Source: Tahibacter soli | Lineage (GTDB): Bacteria > Pseudomonadota > Gammaproteobacteria > Xanthomonadales > Rhodanobacteraceae | Direction of reading: 5' to 3' | Assembly (NCBI RefSeq): GCF_025717065.2 | Contig: NZ_JAOVZO020000003.1 | Location: forward strand, 496,001 to 560,000 | Length of the DNA stretch: 64,000 nt | In this document: piece after piece, positions 1 through 8,375 of the stretch | Numbering within the stretch: position 1 is the stretch's first letter | Layout of the letters: every line of letters begins with the position of its first letter | Translations under genes and position numbers: made by a program | The notes under the pieces: model-generated | Seen by the model: the letters and a program-made list of their open reading frames with translations, nothing else | Databases searched by the model: none | What the model was told of the DNA's origin: nothing

Positions 1-157
1 AATGGGGTCTATTGTCGCACGCCGCCCCTCAAACCCGTATTCCGCGGTCTTCACGCGGCCCATGGCGTCTCACAAAGGAACAATGCGGCGCTGCTATAGT
101 CGCGCGGCTGCCGTACGCGGGGCGGCGGCTTCCCCACGTCAACAAAGGAAGCTCACG

Positions 158-1084
158 ATGACTCTCGTCTTCACTCCGGGCGGCGATGCCGTCGCCGCGG
201 TCGGCGTCACGCTCGCGTCGATGGCCTACGCGGCCGATCGCGAAACGATCGCGAACCTGCTCGCCGACGCGTCGCTGTCGACCGGCGGCGCCTGGTCGCT
301 CGCGTGGTACGCGGCGGATTCGGCGAACCAGGTGTACGTCGCGCAGGACGCGTCGACCGGCCAGTACGCGATCGCGATCCGCGGCTCGATCACCGATCCG
401 CACAGCGAGGCGTTCTGGGACGACTGGTTCAAGCAGGACCTGCGCGTGTTCAAGATGACCGACTGGACCTACGGCGGAGCGCCGGACGGCGCGAAGATCT
501 CGAACGGTTCGAACGACGGCCTTGCGAGCCTGATCGGCCTCGTCGACACCTCGCTCAACCAGACGCTGCAGCAGTTTTTCGCGGCGAACGCGCCGACGCA
601 GATCACGGCGGTCGTCGGCCACAGCCTCGGCGGCGCGCTCGCGACGGTGCTCGCGCCGTGGCTGCAGCAGCAGTTTTCGTCGGCGCCGATGTTCTGGCCG
701 GTGACGTACGCGGGACCGACCGCCGGCAACGCGGTGTTCGCCGGCTGGCTCGAAAGCGACTATGCGATGACGACGAACCGCTACTTCAACGTCAACGACG
801 TGGTGCCGCACGGCTGGTGGGACGTCGACTGGATCAAGTCGTCGTTCCAGTCGACCGGACCGTATTTTCCGCTCGAGCTGGTGCCGTTCGTCGATGCGAT
901 CAACGAACTGCTGATCCATGACGGCGACGACTACACGCAGCCGGGCGCGGGCACGGCGTTGACGAATCCGGTCGTGGTCAACATCAGCTGGTTCGCCGAT
1001 GCCGGCGACCAGCATTCGTGCAGCGGCACCTACGTGCCGCTGTGCGGGGCGGTGAGTTTCAACAACGGGTCGAGCGGGAACTGA
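158..1084 (+). CDS. Lipase class 3 family alpha/beta hydrolase
   Basis: A 308-residue protein resembling class 3 (fungal-type) lipases, which hydrolyse acylglycerol esters. The nucleophile elbow GHSLGG places the catalytic Ser at about residue 156. The stretch before it (YAIAIRGS) matches the oxyanion-side strand of this family. The reading frame stays open to the window edge, but the ATG at 158 follows AAAGGAAG at good spacing, so I take that start. The first 25 residues are mildly hydrophobic and end in AYA, which could be a weak signal sequence; no classical signal peptide is evident. It is followed by an intergenic hairpin repeat. The family call is firm; substrate and location are not known. 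Confidence 0.8.
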   Translation: MTLVFTPGGDAVAAVGVTLASMAYAADRETIANLLADASLSTGGAWSLAWYAADSANQVYVAQDASTGQYAIAIRGSITDPHSEAFWDDWFKQDLRVFKMTDWTYGGAPDGAKISNGSNDGLASLIGLVDTSLNQTLQQFFAANAPTQITAVVGHSLGGALATVLAPWLQQQFSSAPMFWPVTYAGPTAGNAVFAGWLESDYAMTTNRYFNVNDVVPHGWWDVDWIKSSFQSTGPYFPLELVPFVDAINELLIHDGDDYTQPGAGTALTNPVVVNISWFADAGDQHSCSGTYVPLCGAVSFNNGSSGN

Positions 1085-1127
1085 GGCGATAGAAGTTGCC
1101 TCGCCCGCAACGAAGATCTCGACGTCG

Positions 1128-1244
1128 CCCCCTCACCCAGCCCTCTCCCCCAACGCGGTTGGGGGAGAGGGCTCAAGCAGCGGCGTCGGTGCTTTGCTCC
1201 CTCTCTCCCAAGCTTGCTTGGGGGAGAGGGCCGGGGTGAGGGGG
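1128..1244. repeat. REPIN-type repeat pair, family A copy 1 (tail-to-tail)
   Basis: Two GC-rich hairpin units in inverted orientation. Each has CCCTCTCCC-type arms closing on GGGAGAGGG, flanked on one side by a GGGGTGAGGG-type tail. Here the reverse unit (1128-1173) comes first and the forward unit (1198-1244) second, opposite to the copies near 7.7 and 29.5 kb. It lies between convergent genes and could slow transcription or act as a mobile REP element. Confidence 0.8.
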
Positions 1245-1286
1245 ATGCGCGAACGATCGCCTCGTGCCCGGCTTTTCGCGAGTGCG

Positions 1287-1661
1287 CTACGGCCGCGACG
1301 ACAGCGTCAACGCCACCGCGCCGGCGAGGAGCAAAGCTTCGAGCGCCGCGACGCCGAGGATCGTGCCGCTGACCGGCCAGTGCATCGCCATGCCGATCGC
1401 GCGGAACAGCACGAGCCCCGCGTACAGGCACAGCGAAAACATCAGCGCGACGCGCTGCGCCTGCGGGCTCGCATAGGCCGCCCACGCGTAGAACGCCGCG
1501 ACGCCGAGCTCGAGGCCGGCGTAGACCGTGAAGAACTCGACCTTGCCCGAGGCGTCGCCCGACAAGCCCAGCGATGCCGCGATCTTTGCCGGCGCGACGG
1601 CCGACATGACGCCGAACACCGCATAGATCACCGCATTCGCCCACAGGTACACGACGAGCAT
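1287..1661 (-). CDS. Small four-helix membrane protein, DUF4345-like
   Basis: A 124-residue protein with about four hydrophobic helices (roughly 3-23, 45-62, 70-92 and 98-120) and short polar loops. Length and pattern resemble the DUF4345 family, whose function is unknown. The ATG at 1661 opens at the start of the first helix. It is read leftward, 26 bases downstream of a PAP2 phosphatase gene on the same strand, so the two may be co-transcribed. The membrane call is secure; the family name is tentative. Confidence 0.6.
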   Translation of the reverse strand: MLVVYLWANAVIYAVFGVMSAVAPAKIAASLGLSGDASGKVEFFTVYAGLELGVAAFYAWAAYASPQAQRVALMFSLCLYAGLVLFRAIGMAMHWPVSGTILGVAALEALLLAGAVALTLSSRP

Positions 1662-1687
1662 TGCGTTCTCCACGAGTGGAAACGTCG

Positions 1688-2383
1688 TCAGTGTATCCCG
1701 GCCTCGCGCAGTTCGCGTTGCGCGGCCGTGAAATCGGCGCGGAACGCCGCGTCCGCCTGCAGCCGCTGTGCGATCAGCGTGCCGGCGATCGCGCCGGCCG
1801 TGACGTCGGTCGGGTAGTGCACGCCGTTGACGACGCGGTTCCAGGCGAAGCGGTCGGCGCGCGCGAAGATCGCGTCGCGCCGGCCCGGCAGGAGATCGGC
1901 GAGCACGATCGCGTACAGCCGCGCGAGCGTGCCGTGGCCGCTCGGATACGTATCGCCGTCGGGCCGCGACAGCGGTTCGACCGCGCTCGACGCGACGAAC
2001 GGCCGCGCGCGGTGCCAGTGTTCCTTGGCCGGGTTGACGACCGGACCGATCGATTTCGTCAACCGGCCGAACAGGCGCGCGGTGAGCGGCAGCCTGTCGG
2101 CCGCGAAGCCGTCGCCCAGCACATCGGCGAAGCGGAACACGGTGGCTTCGGCGTCGGCCTGCGCCGATGCGGCTTCGGCGGCGCTGCGTGCGCGCTGCGT
2201 TGCGAGCACCGCGTCGAGATCGGCCTTGCCGGCCGGGGTGTCGGGCGCGGGCGGCGGCGGCAGCAGGCGGGTGAGTTCGATGCCGCCCTGCACCACGTAC
2301 GGCTCGGGCGCATCGCGTGCGGCGGCGGGCGCGGCAGCGAGCAGCAGGCAAACGAAATAGGACAAAAATGGGCGCTTGAACAT
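1688..2383 (-). CDS. Secreted PAP2 / class A acid phosphatase
   Basis: A 231-residue protein with an N-terminal signal peptide (about 1-22, ending AAA-R). The three PAP2 superfamily signatures are present in order: K120 with RPF at 127-129, PSGH at 147-150, and R183, H189 and D193. This arrangement matches bacterial class A non-specific acid phosphatases, periplasmic enzymes that release phosphate from phosphomonoesters. The length is typical. It probably shares a transcript with the small membrane protein downstream and is divergent from the YcaQ-like gene 27 bases away. The substrate is not resolved. Confidence 0.85.
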   Translation of the reverse strand: MFKRPFLSYFVCLLLAAAPAAARDAPEPYVVQGGIELTRLLPPPPAPDTPAGKADLDAVLATQRARSAAEAASAQADAEATVFRFADVLGDGFAADRLPLTARLFGRLTKSIGPVVNPAKEHWHRARPFVASSAVEPLSRPDGDTYPSGHGTLARLYAIVLADLLPGRRDAIFARADRFAWNRVVNGVHYPTDVTAGAIAGTLIAQRLQADAAFRADFTAAQRELREAGIH

Positions 2384-2410
2384 GGCACGATTCCGGTTCG
2401 ATCCTCACCA

Positions 2411-3658
2411 ATGCATGCACTTATGACCGAACTGTCGCTGTCGCTCAAGCAGGCCCGCCTCGTGCACCTCGCGGCGCAAGGTCTGCTCGCGAAACCGCGC
2501 GGCGCGACGCGCGCCAAGCTCGTCGACGCGATCGCGCGCATGCAGCTCTTGCAGATCGACACGATCCACGTCGTCGCGCGCAGCCCGTATCTGACGCTGT
2601 TCTCGCGCCTGGGCGCCTACCCGAACGCGTGGCTCGACGAGGCGCTCGCGCGCGGTCAACTCTTCGAGACGTGGTCGCACGAGGCGTGTTTCGCGCCGAT
2701 CGGCGACTACGCGCTGCATCGCGACCATCGTCCGGCGCGCGCGGGCCACTGGGCGATGCGCCACGCGCAGCGCGTGCGCGACGAGCATCGCCAGGAAACC
2801 GACGCGCTGCTCGCGCGCATCGCCGAGCAGGGGCCGGTGAAGTCGTCCGACTTCGAGCGCCCCGAAGGCGCGACCGGCGGCGGCTGGTGGGGCTGGAAGG
2901 CCGAAAAGAAGTGGCTCGAAGCGCTGTTCGGCGTCGGCGAGCTGATGATCGCGCGGCGCGAGCGGTTTCATCGCGTGTACGACCTGCGCGAACGCGTGCT
3001 CGCGGCGGCCGGCGTCGACGATGCGGCGCTGCCGGCGCGTTCGACCGGCGCGATCAGGCGCGAGCTGATCGCGCGTTCGGTGATGGCGCTCGGCGTCGCA
3101 CCGGCGCGCTGGATCGCCGACTACTACCGGCTCGGCAAGCAGATCGCCGAGGCCGAACTCGCGCCGCTCGTCGAGGCGGGCGAACTCGAGCGCGTGACGG
3201 TCGAGGGCTGGGACAAACCCGGCTACGTGCATCGGGCGAACCGCGAAACCGCGCAGCGCGCGGCCGACGGGCGCCTGCGCGCGACGCACACGACGCTGCT
3301 GTCGCCGTTCGATCCGGTGGTGTGGGATCGCGACCGCGCGCTCGCGTTCTTCGATTTCGACTACCGCATCGAGTGCTACACGCCGGAACCGAAACGGCGC
3401 TACGGCTATTTCGTGCTGCCGATCCTGGATCGCGGCCGGCTCGTCGGCCGGCTCGACGCGAAGGCGCATCGCAAGGACGCGGTGTTCGAGTTGAAGGCGA
3501 TCTTTCTCGAAGACGGCGTGCGCGTCGACGACGCGCTCGTCGGCGCCGTCGCGACCGCGATCGCCGAATGCGCGCAGTGGCACGCGACGCCGGCGGTGCG
3601 CATCGCGCGCAGCGAGCCGCGCGAACTGGCGGCGGCGCTGCGCTCGGCGTTGCGCTAG
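2411..3658 (+). CDS. YcaQ-like winged-helix DNA glycosylase
   Basis: A 415-residue protein resembling the HTH_42 family of E. coli YcaQ and AlkX, which unhook interstrand DNA crosslinks and remove alkylated bases. The segment at about residues 46-66 contains QIDTIHVVARSPYLTLFSR, a family hallmark, followed by the W-rich and KxxH-containing core. Length matches the family (about 400). An alternative ATG four codons later (2423) is equally plausible, and neither has a strong ribosome site. The TAG stop shares bases with the stop of the convergent NTF2-like gene (CTAG at 3655-3658). The repair role is inferred from homologues. Confidence 0.8.
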   Translation: MHALMTELSLSLKQARLVHLAAQGLLAKPRGATRAKLVDAIARMQLLQIDTIHVVARSPYLTLFSRLGAYPNAWLDEALARGQLFETWSHEACFAPIGDYALHRDHRPARAGHWAMRHAQRVRDEHRQETDALLARIAEQGPVKSSDFERPEGATGGGWWGWKAEKKWLEALFGVGELMIARRERFHRVYDLRERVLAAAGVDDAALPARSTGAIRRELIARSVMALGVAPARWIADYYRLGKQIAEAELAPLVEAGELERVTVEGWDKPGYVHRANRETAQRAADGRLRATHTTLLSPFDPVVWDRDRALAFFDFDYRIECYTPEPKRRYGYFVLPILDRGRLVGRLDAKAHRKDAVFELKAIFLEDGVRVDDALVGAVATAIAECAQWHATPAVRIARSEPRELAAALRSALR

Positions 3659-4107
3659 AAGAGATCGAACGTCAGACCTTCGCGTTCGTTATCCCAGATC
3701 GTGCTGAAGACCCACCAGCGCGCGCCGTCGTGGAACAGCTGTATCGAGTTCGCGCCGCGCTTGATCACGTGCGGCGAGTCGGGCGACGTGCGCGCCTCGT
3801 AGCGGCTCCACACGTGCGCGACCTGGCCGAAGCGCTCGACGCGCTGCGCCGTTTCGATCTCGTGGAAATCGTTCGCGGCGAAGAACGGCGCGACGTTCTC
3901 GATGTAGGTGTCGTTGTCGAACACCTGCGCCTCGATGCGGCCGTCTTCGTGCACGACGGTGCGCAGGCTGCGCGCGCCGGGCCAGTGCAGGAAGCGGAAG
4001 CGCTCCCAGTCGCGCGGCGCGCCGGCCGCGCCGGAGATGCAGGCGTAGATCGCCGGGATGAGGGTTTCGATGCGTTCGGCGTCGCGTTGCCAGTCGGCTC
4101 GGGTCAT
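3655..4107 (-). CDS. NTF2-like / SnoaL-type small protein
   Basis: A 150-residue soluble protein without a signal peptide. It begins with a helical segment (WQRDAERIETLIPAIYACIS) and continues into a curved-sheet pattern ending in WWVFSTIWDNE, as in NTF2-like or SnoaL-type fold proteins of about 130-150 residues. No catalytic signature stands out. It is convergent with the YcaQ-like gene and shares stop-codon bases with it. The family call rests on size and pattern only; the function is unknown. Confidence 0.6.
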   Translation of the reverse strand: MTRADWQRDAERIETLIPAIYACISGAAGAPRDWERFRFLHWPGARSLRTVVHEDGRIEAQVFDNDTYIENVAPFFAANDFHEIETAQRVERFGQVAHVWSRYEARTSPDSPHVIKRGANSIQLFHDGARWWVFSTIWDNEREGLTFDLF

Positions 4108-4220
4108 GACGGTTCTCGGCGCGGATGGAGGGCCGAGTCTGCGAGTCGCGACGCCGCCGCCGCCTGTGCGGAAAGTCGCGGACGTGCGACGATGACGCGA
4201 TCGGACCACCGGAGCGGGCG

Positions 4221-4781
4221 ATGAACGCATTGTGCAGAATGCTGGTTTTTGCAGGGCTCGTCGCCGCATGCGCCGCGGCCGTCGCGGCGGAGCCGGAACT
4301 GAAGAAGCTGCGCATTCCGGCAACCGCGCGCGTCGGCAGCGACGAGGTCGGCGCGCCGGCCCAGTTCGAACTCGTGTGCCACGGCGCGAAGAACGGCGCG
4401 CTGAGCCTCGCGCTGATCCTGTCGTCGCCCGATGCGATCAAGACGTTTCCGCTGCCCGACTTCGAAGGCCCGGACGGCATCGGCGAATCGAACGACGTCG
4501 CGCGCTGGGGCGTCGATACGCGCGGCGACGCGGTGCAGGCGTCGGGTTCGATCGGCGGCTGGTACGGCGTCGACGGCGACGGTTTTTTGCTGTCGCGCTC
4601 GGAGCGCGCGCACAAGGCGACGCCGCTCGCGACGATCGTCGCGGCGATGGGCAAGCCCGAGGCGAAGCGGCTGCGGTTGTCGGTGGCCTCGCCCAAGGGC
4701 GGCGAAGCGCTGCAGGCGCAGGCGTCGCTCGACGGGCATCAGGCCGATCTGGCGGCGACCGCCAAGGCTTGCCTGCCGTAG
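4221..4781 (+). CDS. Secreted hypothetical protein
   Basis: A 186-residue protein with a clear signal peptide (about 1-22, cleavage after AVAA). The mature part starts KLRIPATARVG and has a beta-rich, Gly/Asp-rich core (GGWYGVDGDGF) and two Cys residues, one near the C-terminus. I do not recognise the family. It is divergent from the NTF2-like gene and convergent with a DUF6265-like gene 10 bases away. Export to the periplasm or beyond is likely. Confidence 0.65.
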   Translation: MNALCRMLVFAGLVAACAAAVAAEPELKKLRIPATARVGSDEVGAPAQFELVCHGAKNGALSLALILSSPDAIKTFPLPDFEGPDGIGESNDVARWGVDTRGDAVQASGSIGGWYGVDGDGFLLSRSERAHKATPLATIVAAMGKPEAKRLRLSVASPKGGEALQAQASLDGHQADLAATAKACLP

Positions 4782-4791
4782 AACGGCCGCG

Positions 4792-5235
4792 CTATTTCGC
4801 GCGCTCGTAGTGCCAGTCCTCGCCCTGGAGCTTGCCGTCGACGGTGCCTTCGGTGCGCGCGTCGAGACGATCGGCGCCGGCGCGGCGATAGATCACGCGC
4901 TGCGGAAAGTCGTGCTGCGGGTTTTCGAACGTGACACTGTCGGCCTCGACCTTGATCGCGGCGAACTCGGTCGGCGCCGCGCCGCGCGGCTGCGCGACGA
5001 ACACCAGCGCGTCGCCGCGCGCCTCGATGCGCAGGAATTCGAAGAACGGCTTCCTGCCGCCGACCGTGCGGCCGGCGCCGACCATGAGCCCGTCGGCCGG
5101 CGCGAGCCAGATTTCCTCGGTCGTGGTTTTGCCGTTCGAGGTCTTCCAGTGGCCGGCGAGCCACGCCGGCAGCTCGGCCGCGTTCGCGGCGATACCGGCA
5201 AGGAGGAGGGCGATAGCTGCGGCAGTGCGGATCAT
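4792..5235 (-). CDS. Secreted DUF6265-like protein
   Basis: A 147-residue protein with a signal peptide (about 1-19, ANA-AE). The mature start WLAGHWK, then EEIWLAPADGLMVGAGRT and ENPQHDFPQRVIYRR, is the pattern of DUF6265 proteins, small lipocalin-like beta-barrels of unknown function. Start ATG at 5235. The gene lies in a cluster of small secreted proteins. The family assignment is fairly confident; the ligand is unknown. Confidence 0.7.
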   Translation of the reverse strand: MIRTAAAIALLLAGIAANAAELPAWLAGHWKTSNGKTTTEEIWLAPADGLMVGAGRTVGGRKPFFEFLRIEARGDALVFVAQPRGAAPTEFAAIKVEADSVTFENPQHDFPQRVIYRRAGADRLDARTEGTVDGKLQGEDWHYERAK

Positions 5236-5366
5236 GGCGGCCCCGGCGATGTCGAAACGCGCGGCGATTATGCGCCGTCGCCGCGCCCGACGGGCCGATG
5301 GCCGCTCCGACCCCCGGCCTTTGACGCGGCGCAACGTGCCGCGTAGCCTCGCGCGCCGGGGACATC

Positions 5367-5897
5367 ATGCGCATCACTTTCGAACTCGAACCGACCGACA
5401 TCGCCCGTTTCCACGAAGCGCTCGCGCGCGCCGAACGCCTGGCGCACACGATGGACGAATGCGACATCGTCGAAACGGCCAAGGACGCGCTCAACGCGCT
5501 GCCGATCGGCGGCGCGCCGAGCTACGTGCGCGTGCGCCTGACGGCCGTGCAGCGCATGATCCTGATGCTCGAGGACGAGGAGTGGGGCCTGCCGTCCGCC
5601 GAGCGCGGCGAGGTGCTGCGCACGCTCGTCTACTTCGCCGATCCCGAGGACATGATTCCCGACCACGTCGAGGTGATCGGCCTGCTCGACGATGCGATCA
5701 TGCTCGAACTGTTGCTGCGGCGGCTCAAGCACGTGCTGCAGGCGTACGACGATTTCTGCGCGTTCCGGCGCGCGTACGCTCAGGCGACCGACGCTGCCGC
5801 GCGGCACGAGCGCGGCACCGCCCTGGCGCGCAAACGCGACGCGCTGCGCGTTCGCATGCGCCGCAGGCTCGAAAAAATCGAGGCCGCGCGTCCGTAA
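5367..5897 (+). CDS. DUF1232 (YkvA-like) domain protein
   Basis: A 176-residue protein. The central segment (about residues 92-118) reads FADPEDMIPDHVEVIGLLDDAIMLELLLR, the core of the DUF1232/YkvA domain, usually FxSPIDLIPDxxPxLGxxDD. In many members this domain is membrane-associated; here the flanks are charged, with an Arg/Lys-rich C-terminus. It is likely a cytosolic protein of unknown role. It precedes a GNAT gene by about 60 bases on the same strand. Confidence 0.75.
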   Translation: MRITFELEPTDIARFHEALARAERLAHTMDECDIVETAKDALNALPIGGAPSYVRVRLTAVQRMILMLEDEEWGLPSAERGEVLRTLVYFADPEDMIPDHVEVIGLLDDAIMLELLLRRLKHVLQAYDDFCAFRRAYAQATDAAARHERGTALARKRDALRVRMRRRLEKIEAARP

Positions 5898-5960
5898 GCG
5901 GTGCCTCGTTGCGTTGTAACGTCCAGGCTGCGATCCCCTGCGCACCGAACCTGGCCGACC

Positions 5961-6530
5961 ATGAGCGATAACGATACGTCCGAGCGCCGCGACGCGGCCG
6001 CGCGCTACACCATCCGCGCGGCGCGCGAAGACGAGGCGCAGCGCCTGTCGACGCTGATGCGCGCCTGTTTTCTTGCCGCCTACCGCGATTCGGCGACGCC
6101 GGAAAACATCGCCGCGCACCTGGATCGCAGCTACCGCACCGATCTGCAGGCCGCCGAGCTCGCGCGGCCGCAGCGGCGCACGCTCGTCGCGGAAGCCGAC
6201 GGCGCCTGGGCCGGCTACGCGCAGGTCGATTTCGCGACCGACCCGCCGGTGCCGCTCGACGTTTCCGGCGCCGTGCAGCTGTCGCGCATTTACCTCTTGC
6301 CCGAGCACCACGGCACGGGCCTCGCCGCGCGCCTGCTCGGCGCGGTACGCGACCTCGCGGCCGGCCAGGGCGCCGGCGCGTGGTGGCTCACGGTGTGGAA
6401 GGAATCGCCGCGCGCGATCGCGTTCTACCGGGCGCAGGGCTTTCGCGAGGTCGGCGAATGCACGTTCCTGATCGGCGACGACCCGCAGGTCGACTACGTC
6501 ATGGTCGGGCCGATCAGGCCGGCGGGCTGA
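5961..6530 (+). CDS. GNAT family N-acetyltransferase
   Basis: A 189-residue acetyl-CoA-dependent acyltransferase. It has the GNAT core: a helical start (REDEAQRLSTLMRACF), strand 4 ending LSRIYLLPEHHGTGLAARLL, where the Q/RxxGxG/A-like pyrophosphate loop appears as HHGTGLA, and the late motif AIAFYRAQGFREVGE. The start at 5961 (MSDNDTSER) is chosen over the longer open frame. It may acetylate a small molecule or a protein; the substrate is not predictable. Confidence 0.85.
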   Translation: MSDNDTSERRDAAARYTIRAAREDEAQRLSTLMRACFLAAYRDSATPENIAAHLDRSYRTDLQAAELARPQRRTLVAEADGAWAGYAQVDFATDPPVPLDVSGAVQLSRIYLLPEHHGTGLAARLLGAVRDLAAGQGAGAWWLTVWKESPRAIAFYRAQGFREVGECTFLIGDDPQVDYVMVGPIRPAG

Positions 6531-6604
6531 GCCCGCCCGGCGCGTCGGATGACGCGGCGGGCCGGGGCCGCTAACATTCGCGCCCCGAATTGAAGGCAAC
6601 GTCC

Positions 6605-7093
6605 ATGATCGCCGAGAAAGACAAGATCGTCAGCTTCCACTATTCGCTTACCGACGAGAGCGGCGAAGTGGTCGACTCCTCGCAGACGCGCGGCGTGCCG
6701 CTGTCGGTGCTGCTCGGCCACGGCAACATCATCCCGGCCATGGACAAGGCGCTCGTCGGCAAGACCGCCGGCGACAAGTTCGAAGTGGTCGCGGCGCCGG
6801 ACGAGGCCTACGGTCCGCGCAACGACGACGCGAAGCAGCGCGTGCCGAAGAAGTACTTCCAGAACGGCGCGAAGCTCAAGGCCGGCGACGTGACGGTGCT
6901 GGCGTTGAAGCAGGGCGGCCAGCGCGTCGTGACCGTGCTGAAGGTCGGCATGACCGCGATCGACGTGGATCTCAACCATCCGCTCGCGGGCCAGACGCTG
7001 AAGTTCGACGTCGAGGTGGTGTCGGTGCGCGATCCGGACGAGAGCGAGCTCGCTCACGGTCACGCGCATGGCGACGGCGGCGCAGGGCATTGA
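6605..7093 (+). CDS. slyD: FKBP-type peptidyl-prolyl isomerase, SlyD family
   Basis: A 162-residue SlyD-type FKBP. It starts KDKIVSFHYSLTDESGEVVDSS, has GHGNIIPAMDKALVGKTAGDKF, then the inserted-flap domain (AYGPRNDDAKQRVPKKYF), and ends in a His-rich metal-binding tail (HGHAHGDGGAGH). SlyD proteins catalyse prolyl isomerisation, act as chaperones, and bind nickel through the tail. The start at 6605 is preferred over 6590 because it aligns with the family. The flavin reductase gene follows after 13 bases, so an operon is likely. Confidence 0.92.
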   Translation: MIAEKDKIVSFHYSLTDESGEVVDSSQTRGVPLSVLLGHGNIIPAMDKALVGKTAGDKFEVVAAPDEAYGPRNDDAKQRVPKKYFQNGAKLKAGDVTVLALKQGGQRVVTVLKVGMTAIDVDLNHPLAGQTLKFDVEVVSVRDPDESELAHGHAHGDGGAGH

Positions 7094-7106
7094 CGGGAGA
7101 AATCGC

Positions 7107-7661
7107 ATGAGCACGATCCGCGTACTCGGCATCTGCGGCAGTCTGCGCAAGGGTTCGTACAACCGCATGCTGCTCAAGGCGGCCGGCGAGGAACTGCCCG
7201 AAGGCATGACCCTGACGACGGCCGACATCGCCGGCATTCCGGCGTACGACACCGACGTCGAGGGCAATCCGCCCGAATCGGTGAAAAAGCTCAAGGCGCA
7301 GATCCGCGAGGCCGACGCGCTGCTGATCGTTTCTCCGGAGTATAACTATTCCATTCCGGGACATTTGAAGAACGCGATCGACTGGGCGTCGCGTCCGCCG
7401 CAGGAAAGTCCGTTCCGCGACAAGCCGCTGGCGATCATGGGCGCAAGCATCAGCGCGCTCGGCACCGCGCGCATGCAGTATCACCTGCGCCAGGTCGCGG
7501 TGTTCCTCGACATGCACGTGCTGAACAAGCCCGAGGTCATGGTGGCCGGCGCGCAGGACAAGTTCGACGCCGACGGCAAGCTGACCGACGCCAAGACGCG
7601 CGAAATCGTGCACAAGGCGATGGTCGCGCTCGGCGAGTGGACGAAGCGGTTGAAGGTTTGA
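7107..7661 (+). CDS. NADPH-dependent FMN reductase family protein
   Basis: A 184-residue flavodoxin-fold oxidoreductase. The FMN phosphate loop GICGSLRKGSYNRML is at about residues 8-22, and SPEYNYSIPGHLKNAIDW at about 77-94 is the diagnostic isoalloxazine-binding segment of the ChrR/YieF type family. These enzymes reduce quinones, chromate or nitro compounds with NAD(P)H. It lies 13 bases after slyD, so joint expression is likely. The exact substrate is unknown. Confidence 0.9.
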   Translation: MSTIRVLGICGSLRKGSYNRMLLKAAGEELPEGMTLTTADIAGIPAYDTDVEGNPPESVKKLKAQIREADALLIVSPEYNYSIPGHLKNAIDWASRPPQESPFRDKPLAIMGASISALGTARMQYHLRQVAVFLDMHVLNKPEVMVAGAQDKFDADGKLTDAKTREIVHKAMVALGEWTKRLKV

Positions 7662-7680
7662 CGTCGCGCTGAAAGCTGAC

Positions 7681-7871
7681 GCTCCCTCTCCCCCGCAGGC
7701 TTGCGGGGGAGAGGGCCGGGGTGAGGGGGAGAGCGCTGCGCATTTCGTCGAGTTCGAGGAAGTGCCTGGCGTCACCCCCTCACCTGACGTACATGGATGT
7801 ACTAATGCCGCGGGCGCAGGATGCGCACGAGCGGCCAACCCTCTCCCCCAAGCGAGCTTGGGGGAGAGGGC
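7681..7871. repeat. REPIN-type repeat pair, family A copy 2
   Basis: A forward hairpin unit (CCCTCTCCCCC loop GGGGGAGAGGG with GGGGTGAGGGG tail, 7682-7731) and a reverse unit (about 7774-7871) are separated by a spacer starting CATTTCGTCGAG. The copy at 29.5 kb has nearly the same spacer start. The reverse unit is interrupted by about 45 bases of unrelated sequence between the CCCCCTCACC tail and the hairpin. It sits between convergent genes. Confidence 0.8.
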
Positions 7872-7892
7872 TTTGAAAGCATGTCGCGACTT

Positions 7893-8375
7893 TCAACGAA
7901 AAAGTCGTTTCGCCCCGTCGTAGTGCTGGCGCCAGTAATCCCCGTCCAGCGCATCGAGCCGCACCGTGCCGCCGCTGTTCGGCGCATGCACGAATCGCCC
8001 TTCGCCGATGTAGATGCCGACGTGGCTGACGCTGCCGCCGTCGCGGAAGAACACGAGATCGCCCGGCATCAGCTTGCCGCGGCTGATCTTGGGCGCCTTG
8101 AGTTCGCTGATCGCCTCGGCACTGCGCGGCAGCTTGACGCCGGCGACGTCGGCGAAGATGTAGCCGATCAGGCCGCTGCAGTCGAAGCCGGTCTGCGGCG
8201 TGTTGCCGCCGTAGCGGTACGGCGTGCCGACGAGGCTGATCGCGCGGAACAGCACTTCGTTCGCCGTCGCCTCCTGCGCCGGCGTATAGCCTTCGAACTT
8301 GACCGCCTTGCGTCCGCACGCGGCGAGGAGGCTCGCGGCGAGCGCCAGCGCGCACCAGCGCAGGATCGTCGTCAC
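7893..8375 (-). CDS. NlpC/P60 family lipoprotein endopeptidase
   Basis: A 160-residue protein starting with GTG. The lipobox LLAAC puts the lipidated Cys at residue 20. The NlpC/P60 catalytic set is visible: C66 in DCSGL, H118 in SHVGIYIG and H130 in FVHAP. Such enzymes cut gamma-D-Glu to diamino-acid bonds in peptidoglycan stem peptides, probably here as an outer-membrane lipoprotein. The start overlaps the amidase stop by GTGA, so the two peptidoglycan hydrolases are translationally coupled. Confidence 0.9.
   Translation of the reverse strand: MTTILRWCALALAASLLAACGRKAVKFEGYTPAQEATANEVLFRAISLVGTPYRYGGNTPQTGFDCSGLIGYIFADVAGVKLPRSAEAISELKAPKISRGKLMPGDLVFFRDGGSVSHVGIYIGEGRFVHAPNSGGTVRLDALDGDYWRQHYDGAKRLFR

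Noticed and set aside
1128-1244. Hairpin repeats considered as insertion-sequence ends
   Set aside because: No transposase gene or target duplication lies between or beside the units; the paired-hairpin form fits REPIN elements.
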